Origin: Ixodes scapularis
Taxonomy: Eukaryota; Arthropoda; Arachnida; Ixodida; Ixodidae
Assembly: GCF_016920785.2 (NCBI RefSeq)
Contig: NW_024609835.1
Location: 79,474,795-79,538,794, forward strand
DNA: 64,000 nt
Direction of reading: 5' to 3'
Shown: positions 53,345 to 64,000 of the stretch, one piece after another
How positions within the stretch are numbered: position 1 is the stretch's first letter
Layout of the letters: each line of letters starts with the position of its first letter
Position numbers and translations under genes: made by a program
The notes under the pieces: model-generated
What the model was told of the DNA's origin: nothing
The model's database searches: none
The model's input: only the letters and a program-made list of their open reading frames with translations

Positions 53345-56300
53345 GGCGTTATACTCAATCTCAAAAGACTCTTTGCGCAAGTGCTCTTGCAAAGAAACCA
53401 CATTGCAAATCTACAAGCTTGCACCTGTGGCTCTGGCACGTAGCATTCTGCGCATATACCAAGAAGTGTGAATTCGTCACTGACAACAAATGTGATTGGC
53501 GTTGTTTGCTCCCTTGTTTTTTCTCCGTGTGTCCTCTTGCGGTGACAAGTACGTATACCAGTTGAAAGCCTGTCAAAAGCGCATTCAAGCGCATGCTACG
53601 TGCGTGTGCACGCACGAAACGCCGATTGGGGCGACACGCTCTCATCATCACGTCAAATGTTTTGAGAAAAAACATGTCATAATCATTATTAATAAAAAAA
53701 AAAGTTAAAATTTTTTTTTTAAAAAAAAGTTAGAGGTGGCATTATGGCGTATTTTCATCCCGGGAATATTAATATAATGTTCGTTCTCCCCAAAGATGCA
53801 ACTAAAGGCGAGAAAACGCGAAAACATCCGACAAGTCGGCACGTCATACTAGGATCTTTGGGCCGCCAAGCCAACACCACCTGGACAGAAGGCCTCCACA
53901 CGCGTCATCATAGTCAGATCGATCGAGGCGAGAGATTGGGCACGAGTGCTGCGTCAGTGTTCGACTGCGGCTCGTGGCCAATCAGCGCGTCGAAGGTCGG
54001 GCTCGGGTCCAATAGCCGACCGAGCGCGATCCGACTGTGATGACGTTTTATAGAGGAAGAAGAAACCATGCGGAGGCCTTCTGTCTAGGTGGTGTTGGCC
54101 AAGCGCGTGTCGCTCGTGTGGGTGGCACGCACAATTGCATGTTTGCCAGGTATATTTTCCCGCACTGACACCAGTCGTGACGTCTCTTTTTGACCTTCTT
54201 AAGAACAGCAAGAGTGCGCGTGCATAGCTTTGACAGTCGCTGATGATGCGCGAGAGCGGATATTCCGAAAACTCCTAATAATACGTCATAGCCCGGGAAG
54301 GAGAGGCTTTAGCGGTACTTTAGAAATAAATATCTGCAGCCTCCGTGCACCAAGTTAAAAAATAATATCGATATTCGTGATACTGGAGGTCAAATAAAGA
54401 CGATTTAGGTGTTTTTTCTTACTATACAGAACCGCATCAGTCTCCCTTTAGATACCACAAAAAAAAAGAAGAAAACTTGCCAGGATAGTTGCAGTTTCTG
54501 AACGTGCTCTTAGGTTGCTTTAATTGCGACTTCGTAACAATGAGACTCACCGGTTGCGCTAAAAGCTCAACTTACAGCATCAACATGCTATCGGAGAAAG
54601 ACAACTCGTGGCGAAGGCAGAACAGTCAACCAAACCCTAACATCATTGTTATTACCTAGGATTCCGTTTTCTCAAGGTTAAGTTTTGGCGAAATCCCGAG
54701 GGTAATTTTCAAAGTCTATTTTTCACTGAAAAGTTGGTGTTTATTCGACTTTGTTTCAGTTAAATTCCCAATATGCTGAAATTCAAAAAAACCTAAAATA
54801 AGAAAAAAAAAAAGCAGTGATGCAGAAGTTTACCTACTCGTCCATTTGTAGTACCAGCTGTTAACAATGTATTCATGGTATTATATACAAGGTCTCTTCA
54901 GCTGGACATGAAAGTTTTGATGTGCAATTTTTAAGGCGCATTTGCCATCGCTATTACAAACTTGGTCTTTTAAACGATAAAACTTTCGAAAAACGATTTC
55001 TTCGCTGTCGATTCCTCAAAATAATTAACGCTTTAGCATAGCTCACTGCAGCCCCTTTATATTTGTTTCTACCTTTCTGACAGAAAAGTGGCTTGACAGT
55101 GCGAGGCGATGGGAACAGTATAAAAACTTTTTTTTTGGTGTGAAAGGCCCGGGCCACACCAAAAAAAAAAAAAAAAGAGATGAAAAACACATTAGCTTTT
55201 TTTTCCCTGTTGGAAGCACAAATGGTATACAGTCTAATCTATGGGAAGTTAGGAAGCTCTGTTGTGGCCGAGAAATCCGTTGACCCGCTGTTCTTAGCCA
55301 ACCTTGACGAGATAAGCACCCCTCCGTTCTTGTCAATCACCCGGAGAGTGCGATTGACCAGATGGAGTGCTGACCCTGCGCTTTGACCAGATGTATGTAA
55401 AGCATACCGTCTTGCTTTTCGGCCGTCGTGACTTCGAAAATCAGAGTTTATCGGATAAATCTGAATTGACGAAAACATTTTACTGTCAAGTGCTTTTTTA
55501 GCTCATACGACATGCCAGTAAACCCCAATTGGGGTCAGTGGTTCACGCCTTACGAACATAATCCGCAGAAATTGTTCGGAATATTCATTCTTTTGTACTA
55601 CGCCGCTCAACCACTCGACGCTGTAATTCTGCTTGCGATTGCGGATCCTGCAATAGGGAAGAAAAGGCCACCAGCTTTGAGCACACTCAACGGCTTCCAC
55701 ATGTGAGAGCTCGGAGGAGGGTGGCCGTCAGTGGAAAGTCCAGGTAACACATCACAAAACGTTCCCATCTGGTACGCCGATTCCGCATGTTTGTATATAC
55801 GTGTGTGTGGGCGTGTTTTTCAGGTCTTCTTTGCTAACCAGCGCTGGAATACCGGACAACAGACTGAAGAGAATGGATTTGTGGGCTAAGAGTGTCATCG
55901 CCGATGAACCTCTCGCAACAGACTAACTCCATATGATTAAAGCTATCATATTAGTCAGGTCCTGGACTTTGAAACTGCGTCACTCTCGAAGATTCGGAGA
56001 AGTCCGGCGAACACACGAAGAATCCCGAGTGTGACTGCGCGTTCAGTTCGTAGCACGCTTTGAACACACAGAAAGCTAGTTTGCACAAGCCGGGAATGAA
56101 TTTGTATATGTTCACCTGTAGACTTATCTCCTGCAAATAAATGTGATAATTCTGGCCTGTCTAATTTCGTTTCAGGTTAAGTCCAGACGCAGCAGATGCT
56201 ACAAGCGCGAGCTGGGCCCGTTTTCTCGAACGCGAAGCGTGGTTTAAAGTTAACTATTGTCCCTAGAAGGGGGAATTCCAGGTCACGTGACTGGGAGAGC

Positions 56301-57487
56301 AGGGGCGTCGAGGGAGGAGCAGTACCTACAAGCAAAATGGCCGCGACGTCGCTTAATGAGGTCTAATAGTTCTGCTTGGTTCTGCTGAACATTCATTTCG
56401 GTCTGGCTGTTATATTAATGACTCACCATCAACCTATTAGCACGTCAAGCAAAGCGATAGTTCAGAGGGACTACTAAACTAACCGACGGCAGCATTCCGC
56501 GAACGCATCGCTCTTCAGCAGTCCGGGATCCAAGACATATGACGGTACATAAGCCTTGCAAGTGTTTTTATGGTGAGTAAAAAAAATATTTTGCGAACGA
56601 GTGTTGGTACATATTTATACTAAGACGTTTAATTTGTTACACTATGCACGCCAACTCGTGAGGAGCGATTACTTTGCGGAGAAAGGGGGTTATCCTCAAT
56701 AAAGTATTCGTTCGGGGTGAACAGCTGAGACATTGTACTGTTTTGTTCACAGTGCGCCGACAGTATGCCGACAGCATTAAGGTTTCTACATATCCCCGGT
56801 GGCCAGCAATTCAGCTGTGACGAGAAGCTTAGCTTCTCGTCACCGGTGGATCGGTTGGGCAAACGGAAGAGAGGGCAAACTGTTGAGGTCAGCAGGAATC
56901 GCAGAAACGAGCGTCGCAAAGGAACGAAAACGAGATTACAGCACCGGCGTTGCCAGACTGGAAGAAACGCGGGAAAATTATGCGTTGTTTATGGCGAAAC
57001 ATATTGAAGGAAATGTTTCTTACATTTTCGAATATTCGTCGACAAACTCTAGCATAGTAGCTAAAATTTCTTCGTAGCATCAGAAGCAAATAAATTGGTC
57101 TTCAAGCACAACATTACTATATTTTGACTTAAAATACCATACTAGATCGTTGACAACCAGCGGAAAAAGAGGATAAACAAAATGACTGGCTTGTTTCACC
57201 GATTGATGGCGCATCTTATTGCCCAATCAAAAATAATTATTGTTCTATATCCAGTCGTTTATTACAGTACCCAGGTACTTTTCCCTTCCTAGGCACCGTG
57301 GTTTACCAAAATGGGTTTACCATCGCTTGGAGAAAACTGGCCCAGGTGGCCCTGAACAGTGCTTTCACTGTACGAGCGCGCGTGCTTGGCAGGGATCCTG
57401 AAAACCCGGAGCTAATCGAATTTCGGCGGTGTTTTCATGCGATAGTATCCTTTAGCTACCTCCCCTCCCTAGATTTCTTCGACTTTC
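53345..57487. other. Downstream of the channel gene, few features
   Basis: A foldback at about 53860-54105 (AAGCCAACACCACCTGGACA with its inverse TGTCTAGGTGGTGTTGGCC; AGAAGGCCTCC also inverted). A hairpin GACGAGAAGCTTAGCTTCTCGTC at 56820-56842. Poly-A tracts. AATAAATAA-type polyA signals are common but none can be tied to the gene. No coding region recognised. Confidence 0.4.
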
Positions 57488-58210
57488 TGGCCTCCTAATG
57501 CGCAGTAGGTATGCGCAGTAGGTATGCGGGAACAGACTCTGCAAAGAGCGTGTCACATGCACGCCCGGCGTCCTCGTGGACACGAGCCTGGAGGCGGGCT
57601 TCGTCCAGCGATAGCTTGGGACTTCGGCAGAGTTTGTCGACGAGTGCCTTGTCGCGAAGCCTCACGACGAAGCGGTCCCTTACGAGTCGGTCTTCAACTG
57701 CCGTCGACGTGTAACCGCATTTCTTGACGAGCGACCGGAGCCCCGTGAAAAACGCGTCCACGCTTTCGGGTTCTTGGATGCGACGATGAAACACGACGCT
57801 TGCGTATACCTCGTTGGTAGGATGCACGAAATGGCGTGTGAAGGCTTCTTTGACGGCGTCGAAAAACAGTAGCGCTTCCGAAGACAGGCTGAATGTCTCG
57901 AGTACGCGCCGAGCCTCGTGGGAGCCTATGAGGTAGAGAAGAGTCCGTACCTGGACCTCGTCGGCGGCGTGGTGTAGTCCCGAAGCGAAGCGGAAGTCTT
58001 CGAAGACTGTAATTCATTGTTCCCAAGTGCTGGGGTTCGCGAAGTCGAACGGAGGCGGCGACGGGAGGGACGTGTGGGGACTGTCGAGCGGCTCTCCGCT
58101 AAGCCTTGTCTACTGCTGCGTAGCTGGCGTAGCCATGCCGGCCGCGTCGAGCGAGCGAGCGAGCGAGGCGAGCGAGCGGGCGGGCGAGCGTTACGCCGCT
58201 GCTGTCGTGA
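57488..58210 (-). pseudogene. Ty3/gypsy gag remnant
   Basis: Minus-strand gag of an LTR retrotransposon. The 57827-57495 frame reads VYASVVFHRRIQEPESVDAF, FTGLRSLVKKCGY and RLVRDRFVVRLRDKALVDKL, the capsid-type helices of gypsy gag (R-x-Q...E-S-V-D-x-F...RDR-x-V-x-G/R). Further N-terminal sequence lies in another frame toward 58180. It is cut off at 57488; no pol follows. Confidence 0.75.
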
Positions 58211-58360
58211 CCGCTTTTGACACCATGTCGCGGAGTTAAATGAGACGCAGACGCATCGGGTTCCAGTCGGCAAGTGAAGTGACTTTATTCAAGCCGCCGA
58301 TTATATAGACTCGCAACGGAGGAGCAAAAGAGTGAGGGGGCGCCACTTGCGACCTCTACA
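58211..58360 (-). repeat. Compact 5' LTR (135 bp) and primer-binding site
   Basis: Minus strand: TGTAGAGGTCGC (from 58360), TATATAATC (about 58308-58300), AATAAAGTC (about 58283), ending GCGACA at 58226; then TGGTGTCAAAAGCGG (58225-58211), a tRNA-Leu-type primer-binding site. Gag follows on the same strand. Confidence 0.65.
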
Positions 58361-59011
58361 GTGCCGAGTTCTTGAAGTTCACGTCGAAAAACAACATAAC
58401 GCACATCAGGACCGCACCATTTCACCCTCAGTCAAATGGTCTGGCGGAACGCGCGGTAAGAACTATAAAAGATGGGTTGAAGAAAATCCAAAATTACGAC
58501 ATTACAACCAGCCTGGCAAGGCTTCTGTTTAATTATAGACGGACACCATCAAGCATGGGAAAGTCACCATCTGAACTGCTGCTAGGATATCAAATTCGCT
58601 CGCGACTTGATACACGTTTCCCATCACACTCTACTGCATCTGCCCAAGACACAGACTGGACGATCCAACCTGGGGACCCGGTGTACGCCAGAAACTATGG
58701 GACAGGAAACAAGTGGATTCCTGGAAAAGTCACGGCGAAAACGGGAGCACGCATGGCAACCGCCCAAACTCCGTCCAAAGTGATAACACGCCATGCGGAC
58801 CAACTACGTAAACGGCCGCCAGACAACAACGAGGACATCCCGGCCCCTCCACGATCGTCACCAGGCCCATCAGCCAAGTCGAAGGTGCATGGTGACTGTA
58901 GCCCACAACAACCACCGGAGACCTCGAGTGAAGTCTGTAAAAGTGCACCCCAACGACGCTCCACTCGCGTGCGGAAGCCGGTACAGCGCTTTAATGTTAA
59001 GGGGAGAGGAA
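58361..59011 (+). pseudogene. Ty3/gypsy integrase C-terminal part
   Basis: Plus-strand fragment of a different gypsy element, open for about 210 codons. Integrase core end: AEFLKFTSKNNI, then TAPFHPQSNGLAERAVRTIK with the catalytic Glu, and the GKSPSELLLGYQIRSRLDTR block; then a basic, Pro-rich tail. The first two catalytic Asp residues are missing because the sequence begins exactly at the LTR of the opposite-strand element. A polypurine tract, AAGGGGAGAGGA, lies at 58999-59010. Confidence 0.83.
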
Positions 59012-59171
59012 TGTTAGATACTAGTCGATGTCGCGAGATCTATAATATTTACGGAGTGGGTCCACGCGACAAATGGAGCCACGTGAAAAATAAAGAAGAA
59101 GACTGCGGTGTTCTAAAACCGCTACACGTCTCGATATTGTCTCGTTGGCTCCGGAGTCTTGGTTTATAACA
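59012..59171 (+). repeat. Compact 3' LTR, 160 bp
   Basis: Begins TGTTAGATACTAG right after the polypurine tract, contains TCTATAATATTT and AATAAAGAAG, and ends TTTATAACA. TG..CA ends and the preceding tract define it; there is no 5' partner in the window. Confidence 0.65.
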
Positions 59172-60780
59172 GTCTTGCTATCTAATTTATCGGGAAATAT
59201 GCCGGTACTCAGAATTAAATTACATATGTGAGATTGGCCCACAAATTAAGTGAGCAACTGATTTTATAGGCTGATTTTTTTTTACCATCTTCACAAAAAG
59301 CACCTTTATTTTTAAGTTTGTGTATTAGGCTGTATACTTCGGTTTCATTAGTAGGAAAAAAAAAAATAGTACTCTCAATACTCGGCGAGATGTAAGATTC
59401 GTAATCAGAACTACTAATGACATTGCCAGGGAAAGCACCGAACATCAAAAAGTGGGAATTAAATTTATCAGCAAGCTTAGCCCCTGTACAGGACATGCCT
59501 TCAATTATAAGTTCAGAAATATGTTTTCTTTTGTTTATAGAAAGTAGGTCTTTTACATTTTCCCACACTTTTCTGGGGTTATTTTAAATATGTATATGTG
59601 AATTTATTTTCATGATACACATTTCGTTCTCGTTTAATATCAGCGCCTAGTTTATTTCTGCTCTTTTAGAAAAATCAGCTGATAATCCGGATGTTTTGTT
59701 TTTATAAAAAGGGCGAAGAGCTTATTTCGTTCTTTCATTCTCCTAAGATGTGCGGAATCAATCAAAGGCTTTCTAGACTTCCTGTTTCTTTGAAATGGCA
59801 CCTTTGGAAAGGCTTGATCATAGAGTACCTTAATTCTTATAGAAAAAAGGTCGTGTGCTGCAATGGGATCATTCAACCGAACAACGAAGCTCCAGTTTTC
59901 CTTCTTGACTAAACTTTGAAACAACATAATAGTTTCATCATTAATGACCCTTATACATAATAGGTGCATGACTTTTGGGTCCTTTACATTGTGTTGAACA
60001 AGGTGGTAAAAAAATAAAAATAGGTAAATGGTCACTAAGATCCGAGAGCAGAACACCCGCCTCTAGCTCATTCACTTGATAGTTTGTAAAGCATAGGTCA
60101 AGCAAGGTCTGAGACATTTCTGTCACCCTGCTCGGGGCATGAATGACATTTTCATGACCAAAAGCATGAAAAACATCAAGAAGCCTTTGTTCGGCTGGAT
60201 CTGTTGACAATACATCTATATTAAAGTCCCGACAGATAATAGCATGTTCACCGATTTGCGCGCACCATTCCAGGATATTTTCCAGAAATTCTAGAAACGT
60301 GGCTACTGTACACGAAGGAGGTCTATACACAACGACAACTATAATACCTGCACACTTTAACAATGAGATACTCATAATGAGGTTAAATTATGGAGAATTC
60401 TGATATGACATGTATATCTTGGTGTTCCTTTACGTACAGCGCCACACTCCCTCCCTTCATATTGACTCGGGATATTGACGTGCACCCATATCCCGCGAAG
60501 TGAACGACATAGTAGTCATTTGAAAACCAAGTTTCAGTAAAAGCTATAATATCAAAATTATGGTTTAACAGATAGTAGCATGTCAACACCTTCGTGTTTA
60601 TTTGTTAAACTTCGCGCACTAAAATTAAACAAAGAAAATTGTCTTTTATCGCGCAGTTGATTGAGGTGTTTAAAAGAACCTGAATCATAATAACTGCATT
60701 TTGACTGCGAACTAAAAGTATCATCAACATCACCAAAAAAGAAAGAAGCGTTAGTAGCCATTAGCAAAAAATAGAAATCA
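59172..60780 (-). mobile_element. CR1/L2-like LINE, 5' half (endonuclease)
   Basis: Minus strand, in order: NFSARSLTNKHEGVDMLLS (60650-60575), FDIIAFTETWFSNDYY and GGSVALYVKEH (60560-60415), VVVYRPPSCTVATFLEFLE (60340-60290), IICRDFNIDVLS, LSDLSDHLPIFIF (to about 60010), then the linker to RT with VKDLLSINKRKHISELIIEG and LADKFNSHF (59550-59430). The GDFN motif reads RDFN, a catalytic-motif change. Three or more frameshifts. The reverse transcriptase is missing; the sequence stops near 59180. Confidence 0.83.
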
Positions 60781-61068
60781 AAATTGGCGAGTTATGAAAC
60801 CCATAAACAAAACTCAGTCCATTCGCGAAAATTCTGCCACCTCTTTACCGCACATACATACAGGAGGAGAAGGAAGGTCAAACGTCGGTAGCAGGTGGAC
60901 CCGAAGGAAAAATCCATCAATGTAACCCTGTTTGGCAGTCAATGTTTTCTAGTGGACCGCTGACTTTGCCTGACTGTACGTCAAGTATGTCTGATTGGCC
61001 AACAAGTTACTCTGACTGACTGTCAAGCTCCAGTCAGACTCCACTTGTCGGCTTTCTGATCGTTTCCT

Positions 61069-61169
61069 GGTGGCCGTCGGCCACCGCGAAATGCCATCAA
61101 GATCTCTTGATGGCGATTCTGAATGTACATCGATTGGCTCTGAGTGCACGTCAAAAAGCTTTGACGTGC
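61069..61169. repeat. Three consecutive short hairpins
   Basis: GGTGGCCGTCGGCCACC (61069-61085), GCCATCAAGA-TC-TCTTGATGGC (61093-61114), GCACGTCAAA-AAGC-TTTGACGTGC (61146-61169). Each stem is perfect. Confidence 0.85.
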
Positions 61170-61471
61170 AGACAGACGTACGGTCAAAGGACGTAAAGTT
61201 CGTTCGGATACCACTATTTCGTCAAATCTATGAATACAAAAAATAATCTATGCACAAGAAAACGATTTCGGGACGTGAGCCCATAAAACCGCTGATGTTA
61301 GAGATATGACACGCAGCCGACCGACAACCTTGATCAGAAGCCCGCCGAACACGCCACTTCGCTGTCTTCGCTTCGCCCATAGAGGCTTCGCCGAGCTTTC
61401 ATGAACGATCGCTCTCGGCTCATTTTGTTTGCCCGCTTGTTCCAACCTGTCGATCCTTCCCGGGCTCTACA

Positions 61472-61649
61472 ATGTCTTATATCTTAGTAGAATTTCTACT
61501 CGACAAGACCCAGGCTGTTGTGAGTTCCGACGATGTAAGGGACTTTAGCGGTGTAGTTGAAGACGACAAGGTGTGCCAGGTCTACTGGGCCGGAAACGCA
61601 CGAACAAAAGGATCGTTCTACGGCGCGAAAGTACTCTACATGGCAGGTG
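61472..61649 (+). CDS. Candidate first exon of an unrecognised spliced gene
   Basis: ATG at 61472 opens 59 codons (MSYILVEFLLDKTQAVVSS, then VYWAGNARTKGSFYGAKVLY) that run into a consensus donor, CAG|GTGAGT at 61650. Codon pattern and the acidic-then-aromatic layout look protein-coding. Short N-terminal modules of this kind occur in tick mobile-element proteins, but I cannot name the family. Downstream exons are not found; a LINE begins within about 60 bp. The leader (61320-61470) is pyrimidine- and CpG-rich. Confidence 0.4.
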
Positions 61650-61703
61650 AGTAGAACTGAAGTACGGCGAGTGATGTACGAGTGCTTTGCATAACATGGT
61701 GAA

Positions 61704-64000
61704 GGCTTAACTGCATTTGCAAGGTAATCCTTCCACGTTTTCCAACTGGCAACCTCATTCTAAACTCCGTATTCCTTCACGCCGACATAAGCGCTAGGCC
61801 TTACTCAGCGCCAGACTTTCGTGATGCCCTCAAAGACGTAATAGATCTCCGAGACGTCAAGGCAACCGGTCAATACCAGATGAGCCACATTTGGATGGTC
61901 ACCTGCACAAACGCGCTCGCGAAAGCGGAGCTGTGCCAACAAAGAGAACTTCTCGTCAAAGGACGAAAATGTCTGGTCATACACCTAGACACTCGTGACA
62001 TCAAGATAAGAATCATTTGGTTACCAGACCATCTTGAAGACCGACGTGTCACTGAGGCCCTGCAGGCCTACGGAACCGTGCGGAGCATGAGGCGGGAGAA
62101 ATGGAGATGCCCCGGCATGGAACATATGGACACGTTAAACAGAGAAGTAAACATCACACTTCACGACGACATCACGATTGAGAAGGTGCCACATCTCGTG
62201 AAGATTTTTGGGTGCCAGTGCCTCCTACCCGTTCCAGGATGTCCACCTCTATGCCTCAGGTGTAACGGAGTTGGGCATGTACGCCGCCAGTGCAAGACCC
62301 CCCGCTGCTTTAAATGTGGAAGGCACGGGCACACGACTGATACGTGTGTCACAACGTACGAAGTAAGCTCCTTGGACCGAGAACCCAAGAGGCCGAAGAA
62401 CAAAGTGAGCTGCTTATGGATGTCACGGAGGTCCTCGACGCCTCGGGGCACACACCACCGGTATCAACGATCGAAAAATTCGTGGAACAGGAGCACCCAA
62501 GAGCAGCACCCGCCATCAACGAATGTAAGGATGACCCTGGGGGCCTCTGGGAGCCACCACCGCCTGATGAGGACGGCACGTCATCCTCATCGTCAGAGTC
62601 AACGATTGTCGGCGAAGTGGTTACAGAGTGCGACGAGGAGCATGACGAGGCGGATGCGGAACCCACAAGCATCACACTGGCCTCTGAGACGTCGAGACCA
62701 ATTGATGAACCAGAAGGAACTTCAACGCCCCGCCCGACCAAAAGTCCCTGTTCCGAAGAGCTCCCTTCGAAGAGGTCCAAGAAAGACCGCCAGCCGGCAG
62801 GAATGCGGCACAAGCCGTACTCCAAGCTACTGGAGAACCTCAAGGGTACCGAGAACAGCCACTAAAATGTCCTGATGTATCCCGCCCTTCCATTACATAT
62901 TCTAACGCAAAACGTTAGAGGTTTAGGGTCTAGAAGGAAGCAGTTTCAGCTGTTGCGTCTTTTTGAAAAAGAGAAAGTTGATGTTGCGGCAGTACAGGAT
63001 ACAAAATTATCTACGGATGAAGTCATCGCGGACGCATTAGAACCTTTTCTTAAGGATTACAAAATCTGCGTTAGCCAAGCCAAAGGAGTCTCTGCCGGAT
63101 GTTTTCTTTTTTTTTTTTCGTAAACAGCTTGAGCTATCATCAGTTTCCATTCTTAATGACCTGGAAGGGCGTCTTATTTCCTGCGACATTTGGTTTAGGC
63201 AGATAGAATGGCGCTTTATTTGCCTGTATGCTCCAAATATGCCTAGAGAAAGAACATAATTTTTTTAACTTATTTCTCCGCTTTTCAACACAAACACAAC
63301 AATAGTTGCAATGGGAGATTTTAACTGTGTTTGCAGTGCAGACGACCGATCGGGTGTTAGAAACGAGGTACGACAGAAGTGCCGCTGCTCTACGGAGCAT
63401 GCTTCAAGACCATAACCTTGTTGATGTTGCTTATAAGAAAGGTGAATCGATACGCTACACACATTTTCAAGGAACGTCTCACGCACGAATATACATAATA
63501 TATGTCTCTGGTGATATAATCGACTCCATGAGGAATTATCAAGTCAAACCAATTTTCTTTTCCGATCATTGCCTGGTATCAGTCTGCTTTGGGCCGCGCA
63601 GACTCCGAGGTGTTCATCAGCAGTGGGAACACTGGAAGCTCAACCTTAGGCTTCTAAGTGATGAGCAATTTTCAACTAACATCTCCTTACTTTTGTCGAA
63701 TACAGTGCAAAACAATGACATGCACATCTTTGCAAAATGGGATAGTTTTAAGCAAGAAGTAAAAAACATCGCAATCGAACGCTCTACAGTTGCATCATAC
63801 AAGAACAAACAACAGCAGCGTGACCTTTTTAAAAATTTAGTAACCCTGCACGAACTTGAATGCTTAAATCCAGGCGCGCACAGCGACGATGTAAACATAG
63901 TACGAGCTCAGCTTCAAAAACATGAAACCGAAATGTACCGCGGAGCATTAATTCGCTCGCGAAAGAAACGCTTTCTCCTCGGCGAACAACCTACAAAAAG
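61704..64000 (+). mobile_element. Tx1/L1-like LINE, runs off window
   Basis: Non-LTR retrotransposon. ORF1 (frame open from about 61706): FRDALKDVIDLRDVKATGQY, QMSHIWMVTCTNALAKAEL, then two zinc knuckles CLRCNGVGHVRRQC and CFKCGRHGHTTDTC (62251-62348); a frameshift near 62350 moves to an acidic Ser/Glu-rich tail ending at 62865. ORF2 starts near 62875: LHILTQNVRGLGSRRKQFQL and VDVAAVQDTKLS (endonuclease start), AMGDFNCVCSADDRSG (63309-63355, other frame), SDHCLVSVCFGP (63560-63600), and RFLLGEQPTK at the window edge, before the RT. At least three frame breaks. Confidence 0.85.
61880..62865 (+). pseudogene. LINE ORF1, zinc-knuckle nucleic-acid-binding protein
   Basis: RNA-binding ORF1 product. 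It has an RRM-like middle (KCLVIHLDTRDIKIRIIWLP, EALQAYGTVRSM), paired CCHC knuckles with spacing C-x2-C-x4-H-x4-C twice, and an acidic C-terminal tail in the +1 frame (62344-62865). The frame change near 62350 is a mutation or a programmed shift; a mutation is more likely given the other breaks. Confidence 0.75.

Noticed and set aside
53744..54040. 98-codon plus-strand frame
   Set aside because: Most of it lies in a foldback repeat (53860-54105).
57298..57498. Possible exon after CTTCCTAG
   Set aside because: Open for 66 codons but without a donor or a recognised motif, and it ends beside a retrotransposon fragment.

Overview
This is eukaryotic, arthropod-type genomic DNA. It has long introns, spliced coding exons, many terminal-inverted-repeat (TIR) elements, several retrotransposon clades, homopolymer tracts and microsatellites, and no bacterial operon structure. 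The repeat families (I-clade LINEs with an RNase H tail, Penelope-like elements, a Tx1/L1-like LINE with a zinc-knuckle ORF1, CGACGG-rich repeats, TTAA-flanked MITEs) look like those of a hard tick. That assignment is inferred from remembered family character and was not checked by a search.

The only host gene I can assemble is a degenerin/epithelial sodium channel (DEG/ENaC, pickpocket-like) gene on the + strand, from 14676 to 53344. Twelve exons join with matching phases at every junction into 1182 nt (393 codons plus stop). They encode TM1, a cysteine-rich extracellular domain and TM2 with a G-F-S selectivity filter. Two introns start with GC instead of GT, one exon is only 20 nt, and one 59-nt exon is predicted from phase and splice signals alone. 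The His-Gly gating motif that normally precedes TM1 is absent, so an upstream exon may be missing.

Upstream (1-14675): a foldback MITE, a 5'-truncated Ty3/gypsy element on the minus strand with an 82-bp palindrome in its presumed LTR, a TTAA-flanked MITE, the 3' half of a CR1/L2-like LINE, two head-to-tail TIR elements sharing one TA, a further MITE, and a complete 1212-bp hAT-type element with a perfect 8-bp target duplication.

The introns hold most of the mobile DNA. The 18.9-kb intron 4 is a nested stack: a TIR element appears to enclose an I-clade LINE; the LINE is interrupted by a 10.37-kb TA-flanked element with tandem arrays near both ends; inside that lies an old Penelope-like fragment, itself interrupted by a younger Penelope-like element with a 13-bp target duplication. 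Other introns carry an intact 397-codon RNase H LINE tail, a Tc1-like deletion derivative with a nested foldback, a mariner remnant, and TGACGTCA-rich arrays.

Downstream (53345-64000): a 4-kb stretch with little recognisable, two Ty3/gypsy fragments on opposite strands that abut at 58360/58361, the 5' half of a CR1/L2-like LINE, three close hairpins, a candidate first exon of an unrecognised spliced gene (61472), and a Tx1/L1-like LINE that runs off the window end. Apart from the channel gene and possibly the 61472 exon, coding capacity here belongs to decayed mobile elements.
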